Below are positions 25,409 through 33,562 of a stretch of 64,000 bases of DNA, piece after piece (position 1 is the first letter of the stretch; the number at the start of each line of letters is the position of its first letter). The notes beneath the pieces were generated by a model that was given only the letters and a program-made list of their open reading frames with translations, was not told the origin of the DNA and searched no databases. The stretch is from Olsenella sp. kh2p3 (lineage in GTDB: Bacteria > Actinomycetota > Coriobacteriia > Coriobacteriales > Atopobiaceae): the NCBI GenBank assembly GCA_900119625.1, contig FPKD01000001.1:248001-312000 (forward strand), written 5' to 3'. Position numbers and translations under genes: made by a program.

Positions 25409-26172
25409 TATGCCTCGCCCCCAGTCAGCTTCTTGGTGCTATCGGACTGGTAGTTGTAGAGCAGGATTGCGACAAGTGCTGCGATGAACGTGACCATCAT
25501 CGTGGTGAGGCCCATGAACTCGGCAAGCGCGAAGCCAAGGAAGAAGAACGGCATCAGCTTGGGCTTGTTCAGGTACTGAAGCAGCATTGCGATACCAAGT
25601 GCAGGCATGAGGCCACCGACGATACCAAAGCCATCGACGATCCACTGCGGGAAGGTCTGGAACCACTCGCCAAACGGAGCGCCATAGAGCACCACGAGCA
25701 TGGCGGGTATGCCGTTGAGTATGAACGAGACAAAGAACGACGGAATGTAGTTGCACATCCTCATCGCACGGATGTTGCCCTTGTTGAGGAAGTCCTCGGC
25801 CATGTGGACCCACAGCGTGTTGATGGACATGTAGGCGGTCCACACCATGATTGTCACGCTGCCGAGAATGACGCCCACCGTGGTGGCGGAGTTCACGTCA
25901 AGCCCGGAAACAAGTGCAAGCGCCGTGCCAACAGGACCTGCGAACTGCGGGTTGCCAGGCATGGAGCCGCCGGCCGTGATGAAGCCAACGTAGGGCAGGT
26001 TGATTGCCGCAGCAATCATCATGCCCTCGACGGGCTTTCCAAGCACCAGGCCAACGAGAAAGCCCGACCACAGCGGGTACAGCCAAGTCCTCGTAATGAC
26101 GTGGCTAAACCACCAAGTGCAGCAGGTCGTGATGAGTGCAACAAGAATGGCTTGTACTATCACTACTCTCAC
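25408..26172 (-). CDS. PTS mannose/sorbose-family EIIC component
   Basis: 254 residues, polytopic membrane subunit with the sugar channel. PLWSGFLVGLVLGKPVEGMMIAAAINLPYVG and the later AAGGSMPGN-like segment TAGGSMPGNPQFAG fit the family pattern in which the PTS sorbose IIC subunit carries G-D/K-P and GG-x-x-P motifs. It is followed by a TAATG overlap into IID and preceded by IIA after 102 bp. The sugar cannot be deduced from sequence. Confidence 0.9.
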   Translation of the reverse strand: MRVVIVQAILVALITTCCTWWFSHVITRTWLYPLWSGFLVGLVLGKPVEGMMIAAAINLPYVGFITAGGSMPGNPQFAGPVGTALALVSGLDVNSATTVGVILGSVTIMVWTAYMSINTLWVHMAEDFLNKGNIRAMRMCNYIPSFFVSFILNGIPAMLVVLYGAPFGEWFQTFPQWIVDGFGIVGGLMPALGIAMLLQYLNKPKLMPFFFLGFALAEFMGLTTMMVTFIAALVAILLYNYQSDSTKKLTGGEA

Positions 26173-26274
26173 CTTCTACTTACACGCCCCAGCAGATTCA
26201 GAACAAAAAGTGCAGCCTTCGACCAGCCCTCGATTGTCTTGGGTCCCCCTCTCAAGCTTGGTTGTACATATGGC

Positions 26275-26691
26275 TTAGCCGAAGATCTTCTCAGCTAGAC
26301 TGACCATTCCTTTGCCACCGGCGGCAAGCGCCGTCTCTTCGAGTTGCGGTAGGTCCTGCTCGTCTCGGTCGCTCACGACCTCGATAAGCATGGGCAGGTT
26401 GAGCCCGGTTACGCAACGGACCTTCTCAGTGCCCATCTCGTTCATAATGCGTGCGATACAGTTGCATGGGGTGCCGCCAAAAAGATCGGTGAGGACAAGC
26501 ACGCCACTGCCTTCGGAGTCCTCGTAGAGCGAGTGAACTTTCTTGGAGAGCTCATCGAGAAACGCATCCGGTGCCTGGCCAATATTCAAAGACACGGTTG
26601 CATACCCTTTTGCCTCTCCCATGATAAGTGTGAGTGCCGATGTTATACCCTGAGCAAACTCACCGTGTGTGACAAGCAAAATATTTACCAT
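26275..26691 (-). CDS. PTS mannose/sorbose-family EIIA component
   Basis: 138 residues, first gene of the operon. The phospho-accepting histidine is H9 in LLVTHGEFAQGI, and VLTDLFGGTPCNC is the second conserved motif. It accepts phosphate from HPr. The ATG at 26691 follows GAGGGGTGAACATCAA. The frame extends to 26859 but the extra N-terminus has no homology and crosses likely promoter sequence. Divergent from the DeoR regulator. Confidence 0.92.
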   Translation of the reverse strand: MVNILLVTHGEFAQGITSALTLIMGEAKGYATVSLNIGQAPDAFLDELSKKVHSLYEDSEGSGVLVLTDLFGGTPCNCIARIMNEMGTEKVRCVTGLNLPMLIEVVSDRDEQDLPQLEETALAAGGKGMVSLAEKIFG

Positions 26692-26997
26692 TTGATGTTC
26701 ACCCCTCTCTGTGCTTCTCTGGTTATTCAGATAGTATCCACGTCGTAATTGGAGGGTGCTCAAAAACTTGCGGCGTGTGTTGAGTGGTATTTTCGCTTCG
26801 GCGAATGGTTGCGAAACGAAAGCAAGGGAAAGCACCGGATAGTTTTCCAGACAACCCACATTGCTCCTGCTGGTAAAACGTATTGATGAGTGGAAGATAA
26901 AACTTGTGGTACTACATACTCACATTGTTTCGCGCACGTAACGTTACTTCACCATGCGTACTGTATCCGTCACGGCACTGTGGTTGGAGGCCTCCCG
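26692..26997. promoter_or_regulatory. Divergent control region between PTS IIA and DeoR genes
   Basis: A 306-bp AT-richer gap. It holds an inverted repeat TTTCGCTTCG (26791-26800) and CGAAACGAAA (26812-26821) with one mismatch, and a perfect palindrome GTAACGTTAC (26938-26947). Either could be the operator of the adjacent DeoR protein. The CGAAACGAAAG block resembles AAAACGAAGAAAAACGAAAG in front of the fructose operon (51387-51406), which has a closely related DeoR. Confidence 0.6.
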
Positions 26998-27792
26998 ATG
27001 ACAGACGCCCCGCAAAGAATTACCGCCGAGGAGCGACAGAACCGGATTCTCGACATGCTTTCGAGAAAGGGCGAGGTCGTTGTCTCTGACCTCAGCACGG
27101 AGTTTGGCGTCTCGGCAGTCACAATACGGACCGACCTCACCGAGCTTGAGCACGAGGGAAAGCTCAAGCGCATACATGGTGGCGCCGTGCCCGCCCGCGA
27201 GCTTGTGGTCCCAAGCCTTCCCGCGCGCATTAGAAGAAACGTGAGGGCAAAGGACGCCATCGGCCAGGCCGCAGCCGAGCTGGTCCGTGACGGCGAGACC
27301 ATCCTGGTGGGTTCCGGAAGCACGACGCTTGCGCTTATCCGCAGCCTCGACAGGAAGAGGGACATCACCATCATCTCCGACGAACCTGCGGCGCACACCT
27401 ACATCCAGCAGCACCTTCCCAACGCAATCCCTATTAGCACGGGTGGGATTCTTGGCCGTGGCTTCCACCTCTATGGCCCCTACCTCACCGCATCCCTGGT
27501 GGGAACGCACGTAGATAAGGTGTTTCTCGGTGCCGATGGGTTTGAGAGAAGGTTGGGCTTTCTTGCCGAGCGTCAGGTGACCGCAGACACCAAGAAGGAG
27601 TTCATGAAGCACGCCAGCAAGGTGATCGTCCTCATGGATGCAACGAAGGTTGGCGCAAGCAGGCTCTTTTTTCCATTTGCCCAGCCGGGCGACGTTGACC
27701 TTGTGATCATGGACACAGATCCCAGCGGTGTGGTGGCAGAGGCCGCTCGCGTTGGCGGCGGTCGCGCACGGGTGGTCGAGGTGGCGCGGTAG
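26998..27792 (+). CDS. DeoR/GlpR-family transcriptional regulator of the hexulose PTS operon
   Basis: 264 residues. The N-terminal DeoR helix-turn-helix is ITAEERQNRILDMLSRKGEV...VSAVTIRTDLTELEHEGKLKR, followed by IHGGAVPA and a DeoRC sugar-phosphate sensor domain (GETILVGSGSTTLALIRSL). The ATG at 26998 lies behind TGGAGG. It is divergent from the PTS operon, so its effector is probably an intermediate of that pathway. It is a close paralogue of the DeoR at 47432-48226; both share the GSGSTTLA loop and KVFLGADxFE, unlike the third DeoR at 41971. Confidence 0.9.
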   Translation: MTDAPQRITAEERQNRILDMLSRKGEVVVSDLSTEFGVSAVTIRTDLTELEHEGKLKRIHGGAVPARELVVPSLPARIRRNVRAKDAIGQAAAELVRDGETILVGSGSTTLALIRSLDRKRDITIISDEPAAHTYIQQHLPNAIPISTGGILGRGFHLYGPYLTASLVGTHVDKVFLGADGFERRLGFLAERQVTADTKKEFMKHASKVIVLMDATKVGASRLFFPFAQPGDVDLVIMDTDPSGVVAEAARVGGGRARVVEVAR

Positions 27793-27861
27793 ACGGCGGT
27801 TGGCCGCTGTTCCAGGTCAGTCTGGCATAAACGGGGCCGGGGGGAACCGGGCCGGAGGGGC

Positions 27862-27962
27862 AAACCTGCGGCTTAATTGCACTTCCCAATCTCGTCACAA
27901 GCTATTTACCTGCGGTTTTTCTCGGCATCGAACGTAACCAGCTGCAATTAAGCCGCAGGTTT
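27862..27962 (-). repeat. 101-bp inverted-repeat element, copy 2
   Basis: Perfect 20-bp terminal inverted repeats AAACCTGCGGCTTAATTGCA and complement. The centre, read on the minus strand, is GAGAAAAACCGCAGGTAAAT, so this copy is inverted relative to those at 7841 and 33705. It lies between the deoR stop and the XRE regulator. Confidence 0.88.
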
Positions 27963-28038
27963 CGATCGATGGCGGCTAAAGAGGCGTACGATTGCCTCAG
28001 CCGCAGGCTACCCAACCGCTCAAAGACGGGAGGAACGC

Positions 28039-28536
28039 ATGGCCAGTAAGGAACGACTGACAGAGGATCTTCTTGCCCGCCTCCTAGCGGCGCCAAGCGT
28101 AGAGTCCTACCTTGGCGAGCCGGACTCCACTGTCAATCGCGACCTCCCCCAATACCTGCGAGATCTTCTAGACGCAAAGGGCATGAAGCGCGCCGAGGTC
28201 GTGCGAGCATCCGGGCTTAACGGCACCGTTGTCTACGACATCTTTGCCGGCAAGAGCCGCCCCGGCAGGGACCACGCCATCATGCTCGCGCTGGGCATGC
28301 GCTGTACGCTTCGAGAGACACAACGGCTCCTGCGCCTGTCAGGCGTCTCGGAGCTCTGGCCCAAGGTGCGTCGAGACGCCATCATCATCTGGTGCATAGA
28401 CCATGGCTTTGACCGCTCCGCCACCGATGACGAGCTGTGGAGCCTGGGCGAGCAGACCCTCTTTCACACCGGCCCCCTGCGTGCAGGGCAGGCCGGCAGC
28501 CATCCGGTCAGGCAGTCGCCCTCGCCCGCCCAGTGA
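28039..28536 (+). CDS. XRE-type helix-turn-helix regulator paired with a Ser/Thr kinase
   Basis: 165 residues, cytosolic. The helix-turn-helix is residues 36-95 (LRDLLDAKGMKRAEVVRASG, TVVYDIFAGKSRPGRDHAIM), followed by TLRETQRLLRLSGVSEL and a helical tail ending in a disordered Pro/Ser-rich stretch. This arrangement, an atypical XRE domain next to a transmembrane protein kinase, recurs in Coriobacteria and Clostridia, where the regulator is a plausible kinase substrate. A palindrome TTCAGTTACCAACTGAGG starts 4 bp after its stop codon and recurs at 32144-32201, making it a candidate binding site. Confidence 0.8.
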   Translation: MASKERLTEDLLARLLAAPSVESYLGEPDSTVNRDLPQYLRDLLDAKGMKRAEVVRASGLNGTVVYDIFAGKSRPGRDHAIMLALGMRCTLRETQRLLRLSGVSELWPKVRRDAIIIWCIDHGFDRSATDDELWSLGEQTLFHTGPLRAGQAGSHPVRQSPSPAQ

Positions 28537-28539
28537 TTT

Positions 28540-28557
28540 TTCAGTTACCAACTGAGG
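28540..28557. promoter_or_regulatory. Candidate operator TTCAGTTACCAACTGAGG
   Basis: An 18-bp site with 16 identical positions to both arms of the inverted repeat at 32144-32201 (TTCAGTTGGCAACTGAGG). It sits between the XRE regulator and the kinase gene, 119 bp before the kinase start. Confidence 0.6.
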
Positions 28558-28675
28558 AGCGACCATCCTGGGTTGCATATCATGGAAAAGAGCCGGTCCT
28601 CACGTGCAAGCCGGCATTTATGCCAACGTGCGGAACGGGACCAAGGGCTTGAACGACGACCAGGTAATGCATGCA

Positions 28676-30247
28676 ATGAGCGTTGATGACTCCTACCACG
28701 TGGAGCGCGTTCTCGCGCGTGGGCAGGGTGGCATAACTGAGCTCGTCACCCTGGACGGTACGGGTCCCTTTGTGCGCAAGCGCATCCCCGCCGCGCGCGC
28801 CCGTCGAGGCGTTTGGGCGGCACTTCCCGAGATAGACTGCGCGCGTCTCCCCCACATCGAGGCAACATACGAGATGCCCGACGAGTTCATCGTCGTCTAC
28901 GACTACGTTCCCGGCGAAACCTTGGAGCAGCTCATCGAGAGTCGCGGGAAGCTGGACGCCGCAAAGGCCCGACACCTGGTTGGCGAGGTCTGCCAGACCG
29001 TCTCGAAGCTGCATGCCCACGACATCGTGCACCGCGACATCACCCCCTCAAACGTGGTGGTTGCCGCCGACGGCGCTCACTTGATCGATTTTGGCATTGC
29101 GAGGCTTGGCTCCGAGGATGCCAAAGGAAATGAAGACCAGCTTGGGACCTGGGGCTTTGCCGCTCCCGAGCAGTACGGATTCGCAAAGACCGACGCTCGC
29201 TCGGATGTGTACTCCATCGGCCGGCTGCTGGGCTACCTCCTCACGGGCGTTCATCCCGAGGACAAGGAGGGCTACGAGCAGGCACTTGCCTCTCCAGACG
29301 TGCCCGATGACCTGCGCTCGGTTGTCCTCAAGGCAACGGAGTTCGAGCCCAGTGCGCGCTACCAGAGCGTGGACGAGCTTTGGCGCGCGCTGCGCAACGA
29401 GCCTGGCGAGAAAGGCGCGCCGGCCGCTGCCGCAGAGACCACTCCACGCGAGGCTGCGGACGCGCCGGCCTCGCCTGCGGCGGGGAAAGTCCGTACGATT
29501 GCCCTTGTGTGCGTCATTGCCGCCATTGCCGTGGTGGCAGCACTTCTCGCCTCACGGTTCCTTGCAGCCGAAGACAGCGCTGGCACTGAGGCCACGGCCA
29601 GCAGCGCGGAATCAAGCCGAGACACGACCACCGTCACCGCTCCGCAGGGCGAGAAAGACACCCAGACAGCCGCAGACATCCTCTCTGTTGGCGAGTCGCA
29701 CTGGTCGACAAGTAGCGGCAGCGTGTATGCCGAGTATTCGCTCACGAACAACTCCAACCGCACGGTTGCGTATCCCAGCGTGACCATAACCGGCTACGCG
29801 GACGATGGCAGCGTTCTCTTCTCGGATGAACAGGTTCTCTCTGTCCTCGCCCCCGGCGAAACGGCGTATCAAAGCACCGCGCTCGATGGCTCTACGGCAC
29901 CCGCGCGCGTGGAGTTCACGCCGGTCAAGCCCTCTGAGGACCTCCTGTCCGATGACGCGGCCCCCTCTCTCTCGACCGCAAACGAATCCGCCAGGTCAAA
30001 CGGCTACGGCGGAATCACCGTATCGGGCACCGTCACGCTGGAGAAGGACGGCACCACGATGGCGCTGGGTAACAACTACGGGGTCTGTCTCACCGCCATC
30101 CTGCGCGACGCCTCCGGAAACATTGTGGGTGGAGGCGTTAACTTCCTCAGCTCTCACCCAGCAGAGGGTTCGAGCATGCCGTTCGAGGTGTCCATATTCG
30201 AGCGGGTCGACTACGCGACCTGCGAGGTCCACGCAATTGCCTGGTAG
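28676..30247 (+). CDS. Transmembrane Ser/Thr protein kinase with extracytoplasmic FxLYD-like domain
   Basis: About 523 residues. Kinase domain 7-260: shortened glycine loop RGQGGITE, Lys35 in VRKRI, catalytic loop IVHRDITPSN (D121), metal-binding DFG (D138) in LIDFGIAR, and GTWGFAAPEQYG as the activation-segment end. A disordered linker and one membrane helix (VCVIAAIAVVAALLAS, about 272-295) lead to an outer Ser/Thr-rich stretch and two beta domains, the first resembling FxLYD (YAEYSLTNNSNRTVAYPSV). The start is uncertain: ATGs at 28604, 28667 and 28676 are in frame and none has a strong ribosome-binding site; MSVDDSYHVERVL fits the kinase boundary best. It probably senses an envelope signal. 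Confidence 0.88.
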   Translation: MSVDDSYHVERVLARGQGGITELVTLDGTGPFVRKRIPAARARRGVWAALPEIDCARLPHIEATYEMPDEFIVVYDYVPGETLEQLIESRGKLDAAKARHLVGEVCQTVSKLHAHDIVHRDITPSNVVVAADGAHLIDFGIARLGSEDAKGNEDQLGTWGFAAPEQYGFAKTDARSDVYSIGRLLGYLLTGVHPEDKEGYEQALASPDVPDDLRSVVLKATEFEPSARYQSVDELWRALRNEPGEKGAPAAAAETTPREAADAPASPAAGKVRTIALVCVIAAIAVVAALLASRFLAAEDSAGTEATASSAESSRDTTTVTAPQGEKDTQTAADILSVGESHWSTSSGSVYAEYSLTNNSNRTVAYPSVTITGYADDGSVLFSDEQVLSVLAPGETAYQSTALDGSTAPARVEFTPVKPSEDLLSDDAAPSLSTANESARSNGYGGITVSGTVTLEKDGTTMALGNNYGVCLTAILRDASGNIVGGGVNFLSSHPAEGSSMPFEVSIFERVDYATCEVHAIAW

Positions 30248-30276
30248 ACCGGACGATCAACGCGACTACACCACTC

Positions 30277-31449
30277 CTACAGCCCCAGTACCTGGCGCTT
30301 CTTCGCGTCGAACTCCTCCTGGGTGAGAATGCCCGCATCAAGCAGCTCCTTGAGCTTCTTGAGAGTCTCTACCTGAGAGTCGATGGAGGACTTGTCCTGC
30401 TCGCCTTTTGGCTGCGCCCCCTCCGCCGCAGCGGGCGCACCTGCAAACGAGGCATTCCTTGGGTCAAGCGACCCGGCGAGGTTCATCCCAAAGACCATCG
30501 CGCCACCGTCGCCCAGGCCGTTGTCCCTCACCCCCTGTGCAATGAGCTGCTGGGCAGAGATGTCCGCTGCGCGCTGCGAGACATCCTCGTAGGCGCGCAC
30601 GCCCATGCGCTTCTCCGAGAACTGCCGCACAAGCTCGCGCGACTGCTCGGAGAACTCGATGTTCTCGATGGCAACCGACACCAGCTCAAGGCCATAGCGC
30701 GTGGGCCACGTTCCGGCGTTGTCGCTCCCCTCGCGGATCTTCTCGCCAAGCGCCACCGTTTGCGATGGCAGCTGCGAGACGCGATACGTCGACGAGAGCG
30801 CATTGGCCGCAGCCACGAACGACGTAAGGAATTCGCCCGTGAGCTGACGGCGTGCGCGAGGGTCGTCGAGCGAGTACGACGAGCAGTTGGCAGGCACAAA
30901 GTTGCAGATGGCAAGCGTTGGGTTGCAAACTCTTACGCTCATCATGCCGTAGGCGTAGATCTCGAGGTCAGCCCCGTAGTAGAGGTCGTTGTACGCAAGC
31001 GGGCCATGTGTCCCAAAGCGAATGCCGCGCAGCTCGCGAAGGTTGACGAAGGCAACGCGCTTGCTGTCGGGCGACATGCCGCCAAAGTCGATTCGCTCTG
31101 CAGCCTGCTGGACAAAGATCTTGCCAAGTCCACCTTCGGCGCGGTCCTTCTCGTCAAAGACGCTTGCCTGGCCATTTCGGTACTCGTAGCCCCCTGGCGT
31201 CGTGATGACCTGCTCGATGCCCGCCTGGCTGAAGACAAACGCCGCCGTGTTCTCAGGCACATAGATTATCGAACCGTTTGAGAGGATGTCCTCAGCACCG
31301 TAGTTGCCTCCGCGCCCGTTCTGGGAGTTTCGCCGCACCCCCGGCGTCACAAGCGTGTGCTCGTCAAAGTGGCCAGCGGTGATAACGTCTTTCCATTGGT
31401 CCGAAAAGACACCGCCAATGGAGTCAAACGCCGCGTCGATGATGCCCAT
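30277..31449 (-). CDS. SPFH-domain protein with C-terminal SHOCT motif (YdjI-like)
   Basis: 390 residues. MGIIDAAFDSIGGVFSDQW at the N-terminus and an SPFH core (VPENTAAFVFSQAGIEQVI ... LVSVAIENIEFSEQSREL) match the YdjI/virion-core-like branch of stomatin-type proteins. There is no clear membrane helix, so peripheral membrane association is likely. A Pro/Ala linker leads to a SHOCT motif (LKELLDAGILTQEEFDAKK). Such proteins often form scaffolds and sit beside PspA or TPM genes; here the neighbours are a zinc-ribbon PH-like protein (18 bp upstream) and a convergent kinase. Confidence 0.88.
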   Translation of the reverse strand: MGIIDAAFDSIGGVFSDQWKDVITAGHFDEHTLVTPGVRRNSQNGRGGNYGAEDILSNGSIIYVPENTAAFVFSQAGIEQVITTPGGYEYRNGQASVFDEKDRAEGGLGKIFVQQAAERIDFGGMSPDSKRVAFVNLRELRGIRFGTHGPLAYNDLYYGADLEIYAYGMMSVRVCNPTLAICNFVPANCSSYSLDDPRARRQLTGEFLTSFVAAANALSSTYRVSQLPSQTVALGEKIREGSDNAGTWPTRYGLELVSVAIENIEFSEQSRELVRQFSEKRMGVRAYEDVSQRAADISAQQLIAQGVRDNGLGDGGAMVFGMNLAGSLDPRNASFAGAPAAAEGAQPKGEQDKSSIDSQVETLKKLKELLDAGILTQEEFDAKKRQVLGL

Positions 31450-31467
31450 GATTCTCTCCTAGCTGGT

Positions 31468-32064
31468 CTAGAGGGTCTGTTTGGTGTCGCAATAGCTGCA
31501 GGTGACCACCGATCCCTTGCGCCCGACGATTGGCGCATGGCACCCAACGCAGTGCTTGGTAACGGTCATTGGCCGCTGGGGCGGCTCTGCATTCTTGCGC
31601 GTCTGTCCGGCGCCTCCAAAGAGCGCCCCAAAGGCGCCCCTGGTCTCTTCCAGCAGGTCACCCAGGGTGTCGCTTGCCTCGCCATCCGCATCAATGCCGT
31701 CCAGGTCACCCACTGCGGCGCTCGAGACCGCCCGCTCCCATCGCCTGGCAGCACCCGCAGAGCCACCAGCAAAGCACAGCGAGACAGTCTCGTCTGCAAA
31801 GGCAACGTTGAGAACGTAGCTGTTGTCAACCTTGGTCACCGCGGTACGCGGCACCCCCATGTCATCGACCGCCTGCTCAAGCGGAAGCCGCTTGAGATAG
31901 CGGGAGCTCCTAAAGGCCCCCTCGTGAACGGTTGCCACGAGAATCAGATTCTTGTTTGTGAGAACGACCTCGTCCAGGGGGTCTCTTCCCTCATCGCTTA
32001 CAAGGCTGACGTCGCTGCGTTGCAGGACGACGAACTCCCCCTGCCCAAGGTTGTAGGACTTCAT
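31468..32064 (-). CDS. PH-like (GRAM/bPH) protein with C-terminal zinc ribbon
   Basis: 198 residues. The N-terminal part (KSYNLGQGEFVVLQRSDVSLV ... VVLTNKNLILVATV ... YLKRLPLEQAV) has the alternating strands and the L-T-N-x-x-L-I-x-V signature of bacterial PH/GRAM domains. A Gly/Ala linker leads to a zinc ribbon CVGCHAPIVGRKGSV...CSYCDTKQTL (CxxC...CxxC). The frame stays open to 32565, but it would cross the operator palindrome and the start of a gene on the other strand; ATG 32064 behind GGGGTGATC is taken. It is translated just before the SPFH protein, so the two probably act together. Confidence 0.75.
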   Translation of the reverse strand: MKSYNLGQGEFVVLQRSDVSLVSDEGRDPLDEVVLTNKNLILVATVHEGAFRSSRYLKRLPLEQAVDDMGVPRTAVTKVDNSYVLNVAFADETVSLCFAGGSAGAARRWERAVSSAAVGDLDGIDADGEASDTLGDLLEETRGAFGALFGGAGQTRKNAEPPQRPMTVTKHCVGCHAPIVGRKGSVVTCSYCDTKQTL

Positions 32065-32143
32065 GATCACCCCAGAGGTCGGATTCGCTTGCCTCGGCAC
32101 AGCCGAAGCACCGACAAGACCAATCTTAGAAAGCGCGCCAAGA

Positions 32144-32201
32144 ATTACCTCAGTTGCCAACTGAAAACCGGTCGCGGAATTCAGTTGGCAACTGAGGTAA
32201 T
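32144..32201. promoter_or_regulatory. Perfect 22-bp inverted repeat, candidate operator pair
   Basis: ATTACCTCAGTTGCCAACTG plus AA at 32144-32165 and the exact complement at 32180-32201, spaced by 14 bp. Each arm contains its own 13-bp palindrome CAGTTGSCAACTG. It sits between two divergently transcribed genes and matches the single site at 28540-28557. Confidence 0.7.
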
Positions 32202-32281
32202 GGACAACGCCCCTTCTCAGAATTGGTTCAGCAGTTACGCAATCCAATAAACCCAAGTTCAGCCACGAGAAAGGGGCATCC

Positions 32282-33382
32282 ATGGAATGGGAGAAGGCCA
32301 ATGGCGCAGGCGGGTCCGGGACATCGTCTGGCAGTGGGGTGCCCAAGGGAAAGAAAGGCGGCAAGGGCAAGATTGTCCTTCTCGTTATTGTCGCTTTAAT
32401 TGCAATATTTATGATATCCCGCTGCAAGGGCAGTTCGAACGATGCCAAGAACTCCAAGCTTGACTGGCCCTCGAGCGGGCTTGCGACAATGCTTCCCGAG
32501 CCTGGCACGGAAAAGGGCAAGGTCGAGATCAACTCTGGCACCGCATTCTCCGCAACGCTTGCCAAGTACTCGAGCAGAGACTACTCAAGCTACGTTGACG
32601 CCTGCAAGGAGAAGGGCTTCACGGTCGACGCTGACCAGATAGGCATTGGCTACGCCGCCTTTAACGAGAAAGGATACAAGCTCTCACTCACCTATTACGA
32701 GCGCAAGGAGGAGCTCACCGTCCATCTCGAGGCGCCTGACGAGATGAGCACCATCACCTGGCCCACAAGCGGTCCAGGATCGCTGATTCCCGCTCCCCCG
32801 TCCACGCAGGGCTCGATTGTCCAGGATTCCTCCAAGGTTTACCACGTAAACGTCGGGGACATGGACAAGGATGCCTTCTCGGCATACGCCACACAGTGCA
32901 AGGAAGCGGGCTTTGACGTGGACTACAGTAGCGGTGACACGTACTACCAGGCGAAGAACGCAGATGGCGCAAAGCTCCGCGTAGACTACAAGGGCGCCAA
33001 CGTTGTGTCCATCAGAATCGACGCATCTGAAGCAAGCTCAACCGGGAGCGATACAACTTCTAGCTCTTCCTCATCGGACTCTTCCACGACAACCGATTCG
33101 TCAGTCGTGACCCCGGAATTCAAGGAGACAATGGACTCCTACGAGGAGTTCATGAACAAATACTGCGACTTCATGGTCAAGTATACTGGCGCAAACGCCT
33201 CCGACCAGGCAAGCATGCTCGCGGATTACACCGACCTCATGCAGCAGGAGGCCGACTGGGCCCAGCGCATGTCCGCCGTTGACGAGAGCACACTCAGCGA
33301 CGCAGACGATGCCTACTACATCGAGGTCCAGGCCCGCGTGAGCAAGCGCCTTATCGACGCGGGCGTGCAAATCCAGCAGTAG
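32282..33382 (+). CDS. Membrane-anchored protein with two copies of a WPxSG (DUF6591-like) domain
   Basis: 366 residues. A Gly/Ser/Lys-rich cytoplasmic N-terminus (about 28 residues) precedes one membrane helix (IVLLVIVALIAIFMIS). Outside are two homologous domains of about 90 residues, LDWPSSGLATMLPEPGTEKG... and ITWPTSGPGSLIPAPPSTQG..., each with a conserved Cys-Lys-Glu helix (DACKEKGF, TQCKEAGF). A poly-Ser/Thr linker then leads to a helical C-terminal domain (EFKETMDSYEEFMNKYCDF). Resemblance to DUF6591 proteins is from memory and the function is unknown. The CAGTTG inverted repeat lies 80 bp upstream, linking it to the kinase/SPFH group. Confidence 0.78.
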   Translation: MEWEKANGAGGSGTSSGSGVPKGKKGGKGKIVLLVIVALIAIFMISRCKGSSNDAKNSKLDWPSSGLATMLPEPGTEKGKVEINSGTAFSATLAKYSSRDYSSYVDACKEKGFTVDADQIGIGYAAFNEKGYKLSLTYYERKEELTVHLEAPDEMSTITWPTSGPGSLIPAPPSTQGSIVQDSSKVYHVNVGDMDKDAFSAYATQCKEAGFDVDYSSGDTYYQAKNADGAKLRVDYKGANVVSIRIDASEASSTGSDTTSSSSSSDSSTTTDSSVVTPEFKETMDSYEEFMNKYCDFMVKYTGANASDQASMLADYTDLMQQEADWAQRMSAVDESTLSDADDAYYIEVQARVSKRLIDAGVQIQQ

Positions 33383-33402
33383 CAAGGACGAGACCGCATC
33401 GC

Positions 33403-33437
33403 AGAACCCCCTGGCACCCCAGGTGCCGGGGGGTTCT
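33403..33437 (+). terminator. Terminator-like hairpin after the WPxSG protein
   Basis: Stem AGAACCCCCTGGCACC with GGTGCCGGGGGGTTCT around a short CCCA loop, 21 bp after the stop. The T-run is poor (CGTCT), so it may be Rho-assisted. Confidence 0.65.
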
Positions 33438-33509
33438 CGTCTAGGGAGGGCAGCTGTTCCAATGCTGCGCGCCCGTTTCTTCGAGCGGCTGTTTCGCAGC
33501 CGACGCGGC

Positions 33510-33562
33510 CCTCTCGCACCCGGAGCACCTCTCGCACCCGGAGCACCTCTCGCACCCGGAGA
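33510..33562. repeat. 18-bp tandem repeat, nearly three perfect units
   Basis: CCTCTCGCACCCGGAGCA at 33510, 33528 and (17 bp, ending GGAGA) 33546. The last unit merges with the left end of the adjacent palindromic element. Confidence 0.9.

Noticed and set aside
32065..32565. N-terminal extension of the PH-like protein up to 32565
   Set aside because: It would cross a perfect operator-like inverted repeat and overlap the start of the opposite-strand gene; homology begins at the ATG at 32064.
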